The translations under genes and the position numbers were made by a program. DNA of 64,000 nt, from NCBI RefSeq assembly GCF_002091715.1, contig NZ_BDAG01000030.1, positions 28,213-92,212 of the forward strand, given 5' to 3'. Below, in pieces: positions 16,925 to 25,576 of the stretch. The stretch comes from Pseudomonas migulae NBRC 103157 (GTDB lineage: Bacteria; Pseudomonadota; Gammaproteobacteria; Pseudomonadales; Pseudomonadaceae). Position 1 is the first letter of the stretch. The number at the start of each line of letters is the position of its first letter. Under the pieces are notes generated by a model, which saw nothing but the letters and a program-made list of their open reading frames with translations, was not told where the DNA came from and did not search any database.

Positions 16925-16953
16925 GGTTTTTGTTTCATTCAATAGGAGAGGGC

Positions 16954-17628
16954 ATGCGCGATTACAAGTGGCTGCACGAATACTGTCTGAACCGCTTCGG
17001 TTCAGCAGCTGAACTGGAAGCCCATCTGCCCGTTCCCAAAACCGCGGCGCAATTGCGCAAGATCAGCGACGACCGCTACCTCTCGACCATGGCGCTGCGT
17101 GTATTCCGCGCCGGCCTCAAGCACAGCCTGGTGGACGCCAAGTGGCCGGCCTTCGAAGAAGTATTCTTCAAGTTCGACCCGGAAAAAGTCGTGTTGATGA
17201 GCGCCGAACACCTGGAGCGCCTGATGCAGGACGCGCGAATCATCCGCCACCTGGGCAAGCTCAAGAGCGTGCCGCGCAATGCGCAGTTCGTGCTGGACGT
17301 GGCGCATGAGAAAGGCAGCTTTGGTGAGTTGATCGCTGATTGGCCTGTGACGGATATCGTCGGGTTATGGACGTACCTGAAAAAACGCGGGCATCAACTG
17401 GGCGGGCTGTCGGCACCGCGATTCCTGCGCATGGTCGGCAAGGACACGTTTGTGCCGAGTTATGACGTGGTGGCGGCGTTGAATGCGCAGAAAGTCGTCG
17501 ACAAGGTGCCGACCAGTCTGCGGGACCTGGCGACGGTGCAGGGTGTGTTCAATCAGTGGCATGAGGAAAGCGGCGGACGGCCGATGAGCCAGATCTCGAT
17601 GATGCTGGCGTACACCGCCAATCATTAA
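16954..17628 (+). CDS. DNA-3-methyladenine glycosylase I-like protein
   Basis: 224 residues from the ATG at 16954 (TAGGAGAGG upstream). The body fits the 3-methyladenine glycosylase I fold (LSTMALRVFRAGLKHSLVDAKWPAFEEVFFKFDP; QLGGLSAPRFLRMVGKDTFVPS). It lacks the N-terminal Cys-Trp motif and C-terminal His/Cys zinc site of E. coli Tag, so it is a diverged relative. A base-excision repair role is likely but the lesion is uncertain. A longer upstream reading would run through the REP pair and is rejected. Confidence 0.75.
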   Translation: MRDYKWLHEYCLNRFGSAAELEAHLPVPKTAAQLRKISDDRYLSTMALRVFRAGLKHSLVDAKWPAFEEVFFKFDPEKVVLMSAEHLERLMQDARIIRHLGKLKSVPRNAQFVLDVAHEKGSFGELIADWPVTDIVGLWTYLKKRGHQLGGLSAPRFLRMVGKDTFVPSYDVVAALNAQKVVDKVPTSLRDLATVQGVFNQWHEESGGRPMSQISMMLAYTANH

Positions 17629-17641
17629 AATCGAGTCGCCC

Positions 17642-17728
17642 CCATCGCGAGCAAGCCCGCTCCCACATTTGAGCGCATTCCAACTGAAGGAATTCGGTCT
17701 AATGTGGGCGCGGGCTTGCTCGCGATGG
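17642..17728. repeat. REP inverted pair
   Basis: CCATCGCGAGCAAGCCCGCT and its complement (one arm reading GGGCGCGGGCTTGCTCGCGA) flank a 40-base centre between convergent genes. Confidence 0.85.
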
Positions 17729-17735
17729 CGTCCGG

Positions 17736-18161
17736 TCAGGCGGCTGAGATTTCGCCCTCGCCAGCCAGTTTGCGATTCAACTGAAACCGCCACCGCACAT
17801 ACAACAGCGCCGAACAAAACACCGCCAGGCTCGCGCCCATCTCCAGCAAACCAAACAGCTGCCGGTTGGGGTCGTACGCCGCCAGTGCGCCCTTGATGAA
17901 ATACAGATTCACCACAAAGCACATCCACGAATGCCCGCGCGCACTGCCGATGATCATCCCCGGCGCCAGCAACAGCAGCGGCACCAGCTCGATCAGCAAA
18001 ATCACCCACGGCCGCGCGCCGTGCAGGTCGGCGATCACCAGGTAATAAACGCAGAGCAATCCCACCAGGCCGAAGTAGCACAGCAGACTGATGACGCGCA
18101 TCGCCCGAACCCGTGGTTCGAGCCATTCAATGGAAGGCAGGATCTTCGGCTTTTTCGCCAT
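17736..18161 (-). CDS. DUF2069 membrane protein
   Basis: 141-residue inner-membrane protein with four hydrophobic helices (VISLLCYFGLVGLLCVYYLVI; PWVILLIELVPLLLLAPGMI; MCFVVNLYFIKGALAAY; LLEMGASLAVFCSALLYV), matching the DUF2069 family. Function is unknown. It follows wrbA directly with a one-base gap and is probably in one operon with arsC and wrbA. Confidence 0.82.
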   Translation of the reverse strand: MAKKPKILPSIEWLEPRVRAMRVISLLCYFGLVGLLCVYYLVIADLHGARPWVILLIELVPLLLLAPGMIIGSARGHSWMCFVVNLYFIKGALAAYDPNRQLFGLLEMGASLAVFCSALLYVRWRFQLNRKLAGEGEISAA

Positions 18162-18162
18162 C

Positions 18163-18759
18163 TCAGCTCACCAACTTTTGTGCGGTCTTCGCCAAGCGCA
18201 GACCCAAGGCCCGGCACAGCGCCACTTCATGTTCATTCAAACCGCTTTTGCCATCGGCCCCGGCGTGATGACTGGCGCCGTACGGCGTGCCGCCGCCACG
18301 GGTTTCCAGCAGCGCGGATTCGCTGTACGGCAGACCGGTAATCAGCATGCCGTGGTGCAGCAACGGCAGCATCATCGACAACAGCGTGGTTTCCTGGCCG
18401 CCGTGCAGGCTCGCGGTGGAGGTGAACACCCCGGCCGGTTTGCCGACGAGGGCGCCGGTCAGCCACAGGTTGCTGGTGCCGTCGAGGAAGTACTTGAGCG
18501 GCGCCGCCATGTTGCCGAAGCGCGTCGGGCTGCCGAGGGCCAGGCCCGCGCAGTTCTTCAAGTCGTCGAGGCTGGCGTACAGCGCGCCTTCGTCCGGAAT
18601 GTCCGGCGACACGGCTTCGCACTCGGTGGAGATCGCCGGCACGGTGCGCAGGCGCGCTTCCATCCCGGACTGCTCGACACCGCGGGCAATCTGCCGGGCC
18701 ATTTCATTGGTCGAGCCGCTGCGGCTGTAATACAGAACCAGAATGTACGGCGCGCTCAC
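18163..18759 (-). CDS. wrbA: NAD(P)H:quinone oxidoreductase WrbA
   Basis: FMN-binding flavodoxin-like enzyme giving two-electron reduction of quinones. 198 residues with the phosphate loop YSRSGSTNEMARQIARG, the LGSPTRFGNMAAPLKYFLDGT segment around the flavin, and FTSTASLHGGQETTLLSM. It overlaps arsC by four bases upstream and lies one base from the DUF2069 gene downstream. Confidence 0.93.
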   Translation of the reverse strand: MSAPYILVLYYSRSGSTNEMARQIARGVEQSGMEARLRTVPAISTECEAVSPDIPDEGALYASLDDLKNCAGLALGSPTRFGNMAAPLKYFLDGTSNLWLTGALVGKPAGVFTSTASLHGGQETTLLSMMLPLLHHGMLITGLPYSESALLETRGGGTPYGASHHAGADGKSGLNEHEVALCRALGLRLAKTAQKLVS

Positions 18760-19109
18760 GGCAGCAACTCCAGCACGTTCTCCGGCGGACGGCCGATGAT
18801 GGCTTTGTCGCCAACTTCGAGAATCGGCCGCTCCATGAGTTTCGGGTGCGCGGCGATGGCGGCGATCAATTGCGCCTCGCTCAGGCTGGCGTCGGCGAGG
18901 TTGAGGGTTTTGTACTCGTCCTCACCGGTGCGCAGCAGTTGCCGTGCGCTGAGGCCGAGCTTTTTCAGCAGGCCCTGCAGTTGCGCGGCGTCCAGTGGGG
19001 TCTCGAGGTAGCGCACCACGGTCGGCGTCAGGCCACGGGCTTCGAGCAGTTCGAGCGCACCGCGGGATTTCGAGCAGCGCGGGTTGTGATAAAGCGTCAG
19101 ATCGGTCAT
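18756..19109 (-). CDS. arsC: Arsenate reductase (glutaredoxin-type, ArsC/YfgD family)
   Basis: 117-residue thioredoxin-fold protein with the active-site motif HNPRCSKSRGALELL and the family ending RPILEVGDKAIIGRPPENVLELL. It heads the arsC-wrbA-DUF2069 operon. No arsenic pump or ArsR regulator adjoins it, so this is the housekeeping YfgD-like branch, whose real substrate is uncertain. Confidence 0.88.
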   Translation of the reverse strand: MTDLTLYHNPRCSKSRGALELLEARGLTPTVVRYLETPLDAAQLQGLLKKLGLSARQLLRTGEDEYKTLNLADASLSEAQLIAAIAAHPKLMERPILEVGDKAIIGRPPENVLELLP

Positions 19110-19223
19110 GTGCGGGTCGCATCTTGCGTAAGGTGGCGGCTATTCTAACTGTGCAGCGCGTAATCCAGAACCTTGGGAGGCGATGGGTCGCAGGCGCATT
19201 CAATTTTGAACAAGGATCACGAC

Positions 19224-19691
19224 ATGACAAGGCGACTGGCAGCGGCACTGGCGATCTTCGGGACGCTGATGCTGGGGGGCTGCGGCAACGACTACGGCAT
19301 CGATCAGAACGGCCATAAAGTCGCCGCCGAACGTCTGGACAAACAATGGCTTGTGCTCAATTACTGGGCCGAATGGTGCGGCCCTTGCCGGACGGAGATC
19401 CCGGAATTGAACAGGCTGGCCGATCAGTTGAAGGACAGGAAGATCGGCGTGTTCGGGGTCAACTTCGACAATGTGCAGGGTGAAGAGCTGAAAAGTGCCA
19501 GTGAGAAACTGGGGATCAAGTTCACCGTATTGGCGTCGGATCCGGCAGAGCTGTTTGAATTGCCGCGCAGCGAAGCGTTGCCGGTGACGTACATCATCGA
19601 TAACAAAGGCAAGGTGCGGGAACAGTTGATGGGCGAGCAGACGGCGGCGGGGGTGATGGCGAAACTTGAGGCGTTGCAGGCGACTAACTGA
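19224..19691 (+). CDS. Thioredoxin-like (TlpA-family) lipoprotein
   Basis: 155-residue envelope protein. The signal peptide ends in a lipobox (LMLGGC), so it is membrane-anchored. A thioredoxin domain follows, with the redox motif WAEWCGPCRTEIPELNRLA and the cis-Pro region EALPVTYIIDNKG. It is likely a periplasmic thiol reductant or oxidant; the partner is unknown. The ATG at 19224 has AAGGAT upstream. It is divergent from the arsC operon. Confidence 0.87.
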   Translation: MTRRLAAALAIFGTLMLGGCGNDYGIDQNGHKVAAERLDKQWLVLNYWAEWCGPCRTEIPELNRLADQLKDRKIGVFGVNFDNVQGEELKSASEKLGIKFTVLASDPAELFELPRSEALPVTYIIDNKGKVREQLMGEQTAAGVMAKLEALQATN

Positions 19692-19716
19692 TTCCATCTG
19701 ACGAACTGCGATCCCT

Positions 19717-19806
19717 TGTAGGAGCCGGCTTGCTGGCGATAGCGGTGTATCAGGCAGCATAAATGCCAACTGACACACCGCTATCGCCAGCAAGCCGGCT
19801 CCTACA
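19717..19806. repeat. REP inverted pair, copy A of a perfect duplicate
   Basis: 90-base element TGTAGGAGCCGGCTTGCTGG...CCTACA. It is identical over all 90 bases, including the non-palindromic centre, to the element at 21746-21835. It separates the lipoprotein gene from the convergent META gene. Confidence 0.95.
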
Positions 19807-19811
19807 AAGTG

Positions 19812-20216
19812 TTAACCCTCTTCAAGCCACCAGCGTAGCGGTTTGCCTTCTGCCGGCCAGAAGCGCATCTGGTCGATCGGCGAAACATCCCAGCGCTGTA
19901 CGTTTTCCAGGGCCTGGAGGAAACGCTTTTCCTGTTCCATCAACGCCGGCGCGCACAGCTTGCGTGTACTGCCGACCTTGCCGAAGCTCAGCTTGTTGCC
20001 GTCGAGTGTGTACGGCGCGAACCAGTGGTTGCAGCCGCCATTGCCGTAGGCGCGACCGTCTTCACCGAGGGTGACGGTCAGGTGGCTGTAATCCATCAGC
20101 GGACGTTCGCCGATCCATTCCAGAATGTAGCTGCGGTTCTGCTGCAATTTCACCGGCTCGGCGGCGCAGCCCAGCAGGCTGGCGCCGACCATCGCGGTCA
20201 GAGCGAGGCGTTTCAT
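19812..20216 (-). CDS. META/HslJ-domain lipoprotein
   Basis: 134-residue protein with a lipobox (GASLLGC), probably held in the outer membrane. The body has the META-domain pattern (YGNGGCNHWFAPYTLDGNKLSFG; STRKLCAPALMEQEKRFLQALENV). Relatives of HslJ are linked to envelope stress and novobiocin resistance, but no clear role is known. The ATG overlaps the stop of the upstream zinc-ribbon gene by one base, so the two are coupled. Confidence 0.85.
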   Translation of the reverse strand: MKRLALTAMVGASLLGCAAEPVKLQQNRSYILEWIGERPLMDYSHLTVTLGEDGRAYGNGGCNHWFAPYTLDGNKLSFGKVGSTRKLCAPALMEQEKRFLQALENVQRWDVSPIDQMRFWPAEGKPLRWWLEEG

Positions 20217-20650
20217 CACGCGGGCTCCTGGCATTTCGGGCACAGGTGTTTCTCGCCGACGGACTTCCAGCCCAACTCCGCAATTCGCGCAGTAGCGGCA
20301 GGCTTTTCGGCCTTGTTGCCCAGTTTGGCATCGACCGCGAACTCGAAGCTGAGCTCTTTGGCGCAGCTGTCGCAATTGACTTGCCAGGTGTGGATCGCCA
20401 GTTCGCCGAACACCGGGCCGCTGGCCACCGCGACCCATTGGCCGGGCGGGTTGATCAGGTGGCGAACCGTTTCGACGGTCAGGCGCATGGACAAGTCCTT
20501 GGCGCCTTTGAGGGTCACGACCAGCACGTCATTGTTACGAATCGAGCCGCCGTTGCCGGTGACTTGATAACGCCCCGGCACGAGGGCGCGGCATTCGGTG
20601 AGGGTGTGTTGCGGGTTCATCAGGCTATAGCGGAAATCGTGTTCGACCAT
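20216..20650 (-). CDS. Conserved protein with C-terminal zinc ribbon
   Basis: 144 residues from the ATG at 20650, which has GGAGGA just upstream. Two cysteine pairs, NCDSCAKE and HLCPKCQEPA, could bind one zinc ion. The N-terminal part is a beta-rich domain (TVETVRHLINPPGQWVAVASG) that I cannot assign. It is conserved in pseudomonads as far as I recall and is coupled to the META lipoprotein gene. Confidence 0.7.
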   Translation of the reverse strand: MVEHDFRYSLMNPQHTLTECRALVPGRYQVTGNGGSIRNNDVLVVTLKGAKDLSMRLTVETVRHLINPPGQWVAVASGPVFGELAIHTWQVNCDSCAKELSFEFAVDAKLGNKAEKPAATARIAELGWKSVGEKHLCPKCQEPA

Positions 20651-20727
20651 GGGTCCTCCAAATATGCGCGGCATGCTAGCACGGACATCGACGCCGTACC
20701 GCGCAGGGAAGTGACCTTCGATCCGGT

Positions 20728-21720
20728 TCAGCCGGCATCGACCTGATTTTGCAGAGTGCCCGCCGCCCAGGCTGCAATGTTCTGCAACGTTGTCGCGGCA
20801 ATGGCGCCCAAAGCTTCATGGGTCAGGAAGGCCTGGTGCGCGGTGACGATCACGTTCGGGAAGGTCAGCAGGCGTGCCAGCACATCGTCCTGCAACGGCA
20901 AATCGGATCGGTCCTCGAAGAACAGCTGCGCTTCCTCCTCATACACGTCCAGCCCCAGATAACCCAGTTGGCCATCCTTCAACGCGTCGATCAGTGCCGG
21001 CGTGTCCACCAGACCACCACGCCCGGTGTTGATCAACATGGCGCCGGGTTGCATGTGCGCCAGTGATTCGCGGTTGATCAGGTGTTTGCTCTGTTCGTTG
21101 AGCGGGCAATGCAGGCTGATGATCTGCGACTCGGCCAGCAGTTGCGGCAAGCTCAGATAACGAGCGCCGAGCGCTTCGACCTGCGGATTGGGGTAAGGGT
21201 CGTAAGCCAGTAGCCGACAGCCGAAACCGTTCATGATTTTCGCGAAAGTCGCGCCGATCTGTCCGGTGCCGACCACACCGACCGTCTTGCCCACCAGGTC
21301 AAATCCGGTCAGCCCATGCAGGCTGAAATCCCCTTCGCGGGTGCGGTTGTAGGCGCGGTGCAGACGCCGGTTGAGCGCCAGGATCAACGCCACCGCATGC
21401 TCGGCCACGGCATGGGGCGAGTAGGCCGGAACCCGAACGATCGACAACCCCAGCCGCTTCGCCGCCGCGAGATCGACATGGTTGTAACCGGCCGAACGCA
21501 GGGCGATCAGGCGTGTGCCGCCGGCGGCCAGGCGTTCGAGCACCGGGGCACTGAGGTCATCATTGATGAAGGCGCAGACGACGTCGTGATGTTCCGCCAG
21601 CGCTGCCGTGTCCAGGCTCAGTCGCGCCGATTGAAAGTGCAGCTCGATACCGGCGGGGAGGTCGGCGCCGAGAAAACTGTCGCGGTCGTAGGTCTGGCTG
21701 CTGAAAAGAATTGTGCGCAT
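20728..21720 (-). CDS. ldhA: D-lactate dehydrogenase (2-hydroxyacid dehydrogenase)
   Basis: NADH-dependent reduction of pyruvate to D-lactate in the cytoplasm. 330 residues. The NAD site is TVGVVGTGQIG; catalytic residues are Arg in LIALRSAGYNHVD, Glu in DVYEEEAQ and His in TAHQAFLT. The ATG at 21720 has GGAGGA upstream; longer readings would pass through the REP pair. Its place beside gacS matches P. aeruginosa ldhA. Confidence 0.93.
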   Translation of the reverse strand: MRTILFSSQTYDRDSFLGADLPAGIELHFQSARLSLDTAALAEHHDVVCAFINDDLSAPVLERLAAGGTRLIALRSAGYNHVDLAAAKRLGLSIVRVPAYSPHAVAEHAVALILALNRRLHRAYNRTREGDFSLHGLTGFDLVGKTVGVVGTGQIGATFAKIMNGFGCRLLAYDPYPNPQVEALGARYLSLPQLLAESQIISLHCPLNEQSKHLINRESLAHMQPGAMLINTGRGGLVDTPALIDALKDGQLGYLGLDVYEEEAQLFFEDRSDLPLQDDVLARLLTFPNVIVTAHQAFLTHEALGAIAATTLQNIAAWAAGTLQNQVDAG

Positions 21721-21745
21721 CTTGTCCTCCATGTCCCGATCTTTC

Positions 21746-21835
21746 TGTAGGAGCCGGCTTGCTGGCGATAGCGGTGTATCAGGCAGCATAAATGCCAACT
21801 GACACACCGCTATCGCCAGCAAGCCGGCTCCTACA
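21746..21835. repeat. REP inverted pair, copy B of a perfect duplicate
   Basis: It is identical over 90 bases to the element at 19717-19806, about 2 kb away. It lies between gacS and ldhA, which are read in the same direction. Confidence 0.95.
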
Positions 21836-21884
21836 GGATTGCGGTGAGCCTAGCGCTGATGGTGATCAACGCCACTGCGCTGCA

Positions 21885-24638
21885 TCAAGCATTTATACGG
21901 GCATGGGCCGCCAGGCGATTGATCGCGCGGTCGAGGTCTTCCAGTGCGCCGGGTGCTTTCGGGTCCTGTTGCTTGAGCAGGGTTTCGCTGCGCTGGCAGG
22001 CCGCGCGCAGTTGCGGCACGCCGCAATAACGGGTCGCGCCATGCAGGCGGTGCACCCGTTCGATCAGGGCATTGTGGTCGTTGGTCTCCCGGGCCACGCG
22101 GATCGCTTCGCGGTCGGCTTCCAGGGATGCCAGCAACATCGCCAGCATGTCCGCCGCCAGATCCGCCTTGCCGGCAGCCAGGCGCAACCCTTCTTCGTGG
22201 TCCAGCACCTGCAACTCGTGGCTGCCGCCATGGCTGTCGCTGGAACGATCCGGCCCTTGATTGCGCAGCGCCAGGCCGGTCCACTTCAACACCACCTGCG
22301 CCAGTTGCCGTTCACTGATCGGCTTGGTCAGGTAATCGTCCATGCCGCTTTGCAGCAGCGCGCGTTTTTCGTTGGCCATGGCATGGGCGGTGAGGGCCAC
22401 GATCGGCAGCGGGGTGCAATGGCGTTCGCTTTCCCACTGGCGAATGGTTTCGGTGCTCTGGCGCCCGTCCATGCCGGGCATCTGCACGTCCATCAGCACC
22501 AGGTCGAAGGTCTCGGTCTGCACCGCCTTGACCGCGGCGTAACCGCTTTCCACCGCGAGCACCTTGGCGCCCAGGTCTTCAAGCAGCGTTTGCACCAGCA
22601 ACAGATTGGCCGGGTTGTCGTCCACACACAGCACCTTCGGCGCACGGCTGGACACCGGTTCGCCGGGATCGCTGCGTTGCTGGCGCGGATTGACCAGATC
22701 GGACAAGGCCCGGCGCAGCTTGCGGGTGCAGGCCGGTTTGGCTTGAAGCTGACTGTGCGGGTTGGGTACCGAAAGGTGAAACAGCGTCTGCTCGGTGGTC
22801 GGGCACAGCACCAGCACTTTGCAGCCGAGGTGTTCGAGGTCCCAGATGTGCTGGTTCAGGCGTTCCGGCGGCATGTCGTTGCTGGTGATGCCGAGCACGG
22901 CGAGATCGATGGCCTGATCGGTCTGGTGCGCGCCGGTCACGCCATTGGTCAGGCTTTCCAGGGTGTTGAACGGCGTCACTTCCAGGCCGCAGTCTTCCAG
23001 TTGATGCTGCAACGCCTGACGGGCCAGTTCGTGGTTCTCCAGCACGGCGACGCGACGCCCGAGCAGCGGCGGACCGGGCAGGTCTTCAGCGTCGTCGCGG
23101 GTTTTGGGCAGGCTCAGGCTGACCCAGAATTCCGAGCCTTCGCCCGGCGTGCTGTCGACGCCGATCTCGCCGCCCATCTGTTCGATCAAGCGCTTGGAAA
23201 TCACCAATCCCAAACCGGTGCCGCCGGGTTGCCGGGACAGCGAGTTGTCGGCCTGGCTGAAGGCCTGGAACAGCGCCCGCACGTCCTCGTTCGACAGGCC
23301 GATGCCGGTGTCCTGAATGCTGATGCGCAGCTGCACGCTGTCTTCATGCTCCTCTTCGAGCATGGCGCGGGCGACGATGGTGCCTTCGCGGGTGAACTTG
23401 ATCGCGTTGCTCACCAGGTTGGTGAGGATCTGCTTGAGTCGCAGCGGATCGCCGACCAGCGACAGCGGCGTGTCGCGATAGACCAGGCTCACCAACTCCA
23501 GCTGTTTGGCGTGGGCGGCCGGAGCGAGGATGGTCAGGGTGTCCTGGAGCAAATCGCGCAGGTTGAACGGAATGTGGTCGAGCACCAGTTTGCCGGCCTC
23601 GATTTTCGAGAAGTCGAGGATCTCGTTGATGATCCCCAGCAGGCTGTCGGCGGATTTCTCGATGGTGCCCAGGTAATCGAGCTGGCGCGGGGTCAGCTCG
23701 CTTTTTTGCAGCAGGTGGGTGAAACCGAGAATGCCGTTGAGCGGCGTGCGGATTTCATGGCTCATGTTGGCCAGGAACTCGGATTTGATCCGGCTCGCTT
23801 CCAGGGCCTCTTTACGCGCCAGGTCCAGTTCGATGTTCTGGATTTCGATGGTTTCCAGATTCTGGCGCACGTCTTCGGTGGCCTGGTCGATGCTGTGCTG
23901 CAATTCTTCCTGGGCATTCTGCAGGGTGCCGGCCATGCGGTTGATGCCGGACGCGAGCTCATCCAGCTCCTGACTGCCGAGGGGCGGCAAGCGGGTTTCC
24001 AGATGACCGTCCTTGAGTTGCGCCACCGCTTGCTTGATCTGGCTCAGCGGCCGGTTGATCGTCCGGCCCATGCGCAACGCCAGCAGCGCTGCACCGGCGA
24101 GGCCTGCGCCGATCAACAAAAGGCTGGCGAACAGGCTGCGATAACCGCGCAGCAGCATGCCGTTGTGGGACAGTTCGAGTTCGACCCAGCCCAGCAGGCG
24201 GTCGGCTTCATCGGGAATCAGGTCGCCGGCCAGATTGCGGTGCTTGCCGAACACTGGCAGCAGGTAACGCGTCGCATCGTTGCCACTGCGGCGCAGCATC
24301 TGCGAGCCATTGCCCAAAGGCGCCTGATTGAGCATGGTCGGGCCGGCATGGGCGAGCAGCGAGCGATCCGGGGCGAGGAAGGTCACCGCGCGCACGTCGG
24401 CGGTTTCCAGGGACTGGGTGGCGATGCGTTCCAGCAGTTCGGTGTCCTTGTGACCCATGGCCGGGGCCACGAGAGGCGCGAGCTGTTCGGCGATCATTTC
24501 GCCGCGCTGCATGAGTTGGGTCTGCAGGTCGGATTGCTGCATCCAGGTGAAATAGCCGCCCAGTACCAGAGCCATCAGGCTGGTAGGAAGCAAGGTCAGC
24601 AACAGCACGCGGCCTTTAATTCCCAGTTTCTTGAGCAC
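21885..24638 (-). CDS. gacS: Hybrid sensor kinase GacS
   Basis: Global regulator of secondary metabolism and lifestyle that phosphorylates GacA and so drives the Rsm small RNAs. 917 residues, the standard length. Order: TM1 (about 10-30), periplasmic domain (35-165), TM2 (168-190), HAMP, HisKA with His294 (ANMSHEIRTPLNG), ATPase (NLVSNAIKF, DTGIGLS, GGTGLGL), a degenerate receiver, receiver with Asp717 (LVLMDVQMPGMDG) and HPt with His863 (VHRLHGATRYCG). It starts at GTG 24638, with GGAGAGA upstream. The large frame on the opposite strand is a shadow. Confidence 0.97.
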   Translation of the reverse strand: MLKKLGIKGRVLLLTLLPTSLMALVLGGYFTWMQQSDLQTQLMQRGEMIAEQLAPLVAPAMGHKDTELLERIATQSLETADVRAVTFLAPDRSLLAHAGPTMLNQAPLGNGSQMLRRSGNDATRYLLPVFGKHRNLAGDLIPDEADRLLGWVELELSHNGMLLRGYRSLFASLLLIGAGLAGAALLALRMGRTINRPLSQIKQAVAQLKDGHLETRLPPLGSQELDELASGINRMAGTLQNAQEELQHSIDQATEDVRQNLETIEIQNIELDLARKEALEASRIKSEFLANMSHEIRTPLNGILGFTHLLQKSELTPRQLDYLGTIEKSADSLLGIINEILDFSKIEAGKLVLDHIPFNLRDLLQDTLTILAPAAHAKQLELVSLVYRDTPLSLVGDPLRLKQILTNLVSNAIKFTREGTIVARAMLEEEHEDSVQLRISIQDTGIGLSNEDVRALFQAFSQADNSLSRQPGGTGLGLVISKRLIEQMGGEIGVDSTPGEGSEFWVSLSLPKTRDDAEDLPGPPLLGRRVAVLENHELARQALQHQLEDCGLEVTPFNTLESLTNGVTGAHQTDQAIDLAVLGITSNDMPPERLNQHIWDLEHLGCKVLVLCPTTEQTLFHLSVPNPHSQLQAKPACTRKLRRALSDLVNPRQQRSDPGEPVSSRAPKVLCVDDNPANLLLVQTLLEDLGAKVLAVESGYAAVKAVQTETFDLVLMDVQMPGMDGRQSTETIRQWESERHCTPLPIVALTAHAMANEKRALLQSGMDDYLTKPISERQLAQVVLKWTGLALRNQGPDRSSDSHGGSHELQVLDHEEGLRLAAGKADLAADMLAMLLASLEADREAIRVARETNDHNALIERVHRLHGATRYCGVPQLRAACQRSETLLKQQDPKAPGALEDLDRAINRLAAHARINA

Positions 24639-24853
24639 GCATCTCTCCTGCATCCAGCCATTTAGGAACCTGCGCGTACATCCGGCACGCGCCACTTGCG
24701 CAGTGTAGCGATTTGCTTGCGGGCAATCTTCGTAAAATTGATGTCGTCATTCGTCGGGTCATTGAATGCTTTCGGGTCGTGGGCACACCCTTGGGTTGCC
24801 CTCGGTGAGGCAATCTTGAATAATCGGCAACTGAGAATTATTTGCAGATACTC

Positions 24854-25576
24854 ATGACTCCCATCTCTGTCGGCCATCCCCGCATTCTTTCCATCGAAGA
24901 TGATCTCGTGCTCGGTGCTTATGTTCACGAGCAACTGGGCCGTAGCGGTTTCCAGGTGACCTGGTGCCAGGACGGTCAGGAAGGTCTGGCGATGGCCCGC
25001 GAACAAGCCTTCGATGTCGTGCTGATGGACATTCTGCTCCCGGGCATGAACGGTCTGAATGTGCTGACCCAATTGCGACAGAGCCATTCCACCCCGGTAG
25101 TGCTGATGTCGGCGCTGGGGGCCGAGGCGGATCGCATCAGCGGTTTCCGCCTCGGCGCCGATGACTACTTGCCCAAGCCCTTCAGCATGGCCGAATTACG
25201 CGTGCGCATCGAAGCGATCCTGCGGCGCGTCGCGCTGGACCGTTGGCCTGCCGTAGAACCGATTGCCCTGGCGGTGGACAGTCTGCATTTCGACGATGAA
25301 CGTTTCGAGGTGTTCTTTGGCGAGCAGGCCGCCGGCCTGACCCGCAGCGAGTACCGCTTGCTGGACACGCTCAACCGCAACGGCGATGAAGTGTTGAGCA
25401 AGGCCTTCCTTTATCAGCACGTGTTGCAACGGGGTTATGCGGCCCACGACCGCAGCCTCGACATGCACATCAGCCAGATCCGCAGAAAGCTCAAGGCCAT
25501 CGGCTACACCGAGCGGGAAGTGCGCACGGTCTGGGGCAAGGGTTATGTCTTGAGTGTTGCCGATGAAATGGTCTGA
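24854..25576 (+). CDS. OmpR-family response regulator (PirR-like by position)
   Basis: 240 residues from the ATG at 24854; a TTG 12 bases upstream is the alternative and neither has a strong ribosome site. The receiver has SIEDD, phosphoacceptor Asp59 (VVLMDILLPGMNG) and LPKPF. The winged helix ends REVRTVWGKGYVLSV. In P. aeruginosa the same position beside gacS holds pirR, which responds to catecholate siderophores with PirS. No pirA receptor gene follows here, so the input may differ. Confidence 0.8.
   Translation: MTPISVGHPRILSIEDDLVLGAYVHEQLGRSGFQVTWCQDGQEGLAMAREQAFDVVLMDILLPGMNGLNVLTQLRQSHSTPVVLMSALGAEADRISGFRLGADDYLPKPFSMAELRVRIEAILRRVALDRWPAVEPIALAVDSLHFDDERFEVFFGEQAAGLTRSEYRLLDTLNRNGDEVLSKAFLYQHVLQRGYAAHDRSLDMHISQIRRKLKAIGYTEREVRTVWGKGYVLSVADEMV

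Noticed and set aside
18756..19109. Arsenic resistance operon
   Set aside because: Only a YfgD-like arsC is present, linked to wrbA and DUF2069; there is no arsR, arsB or arsH.
21792..24665. Plus-strand frame of 957 codons over gacS
   Set aside because: It begins inside a REP pair and mirrors gacS. High-GC codon bias commonly leaves the antisense frame open.
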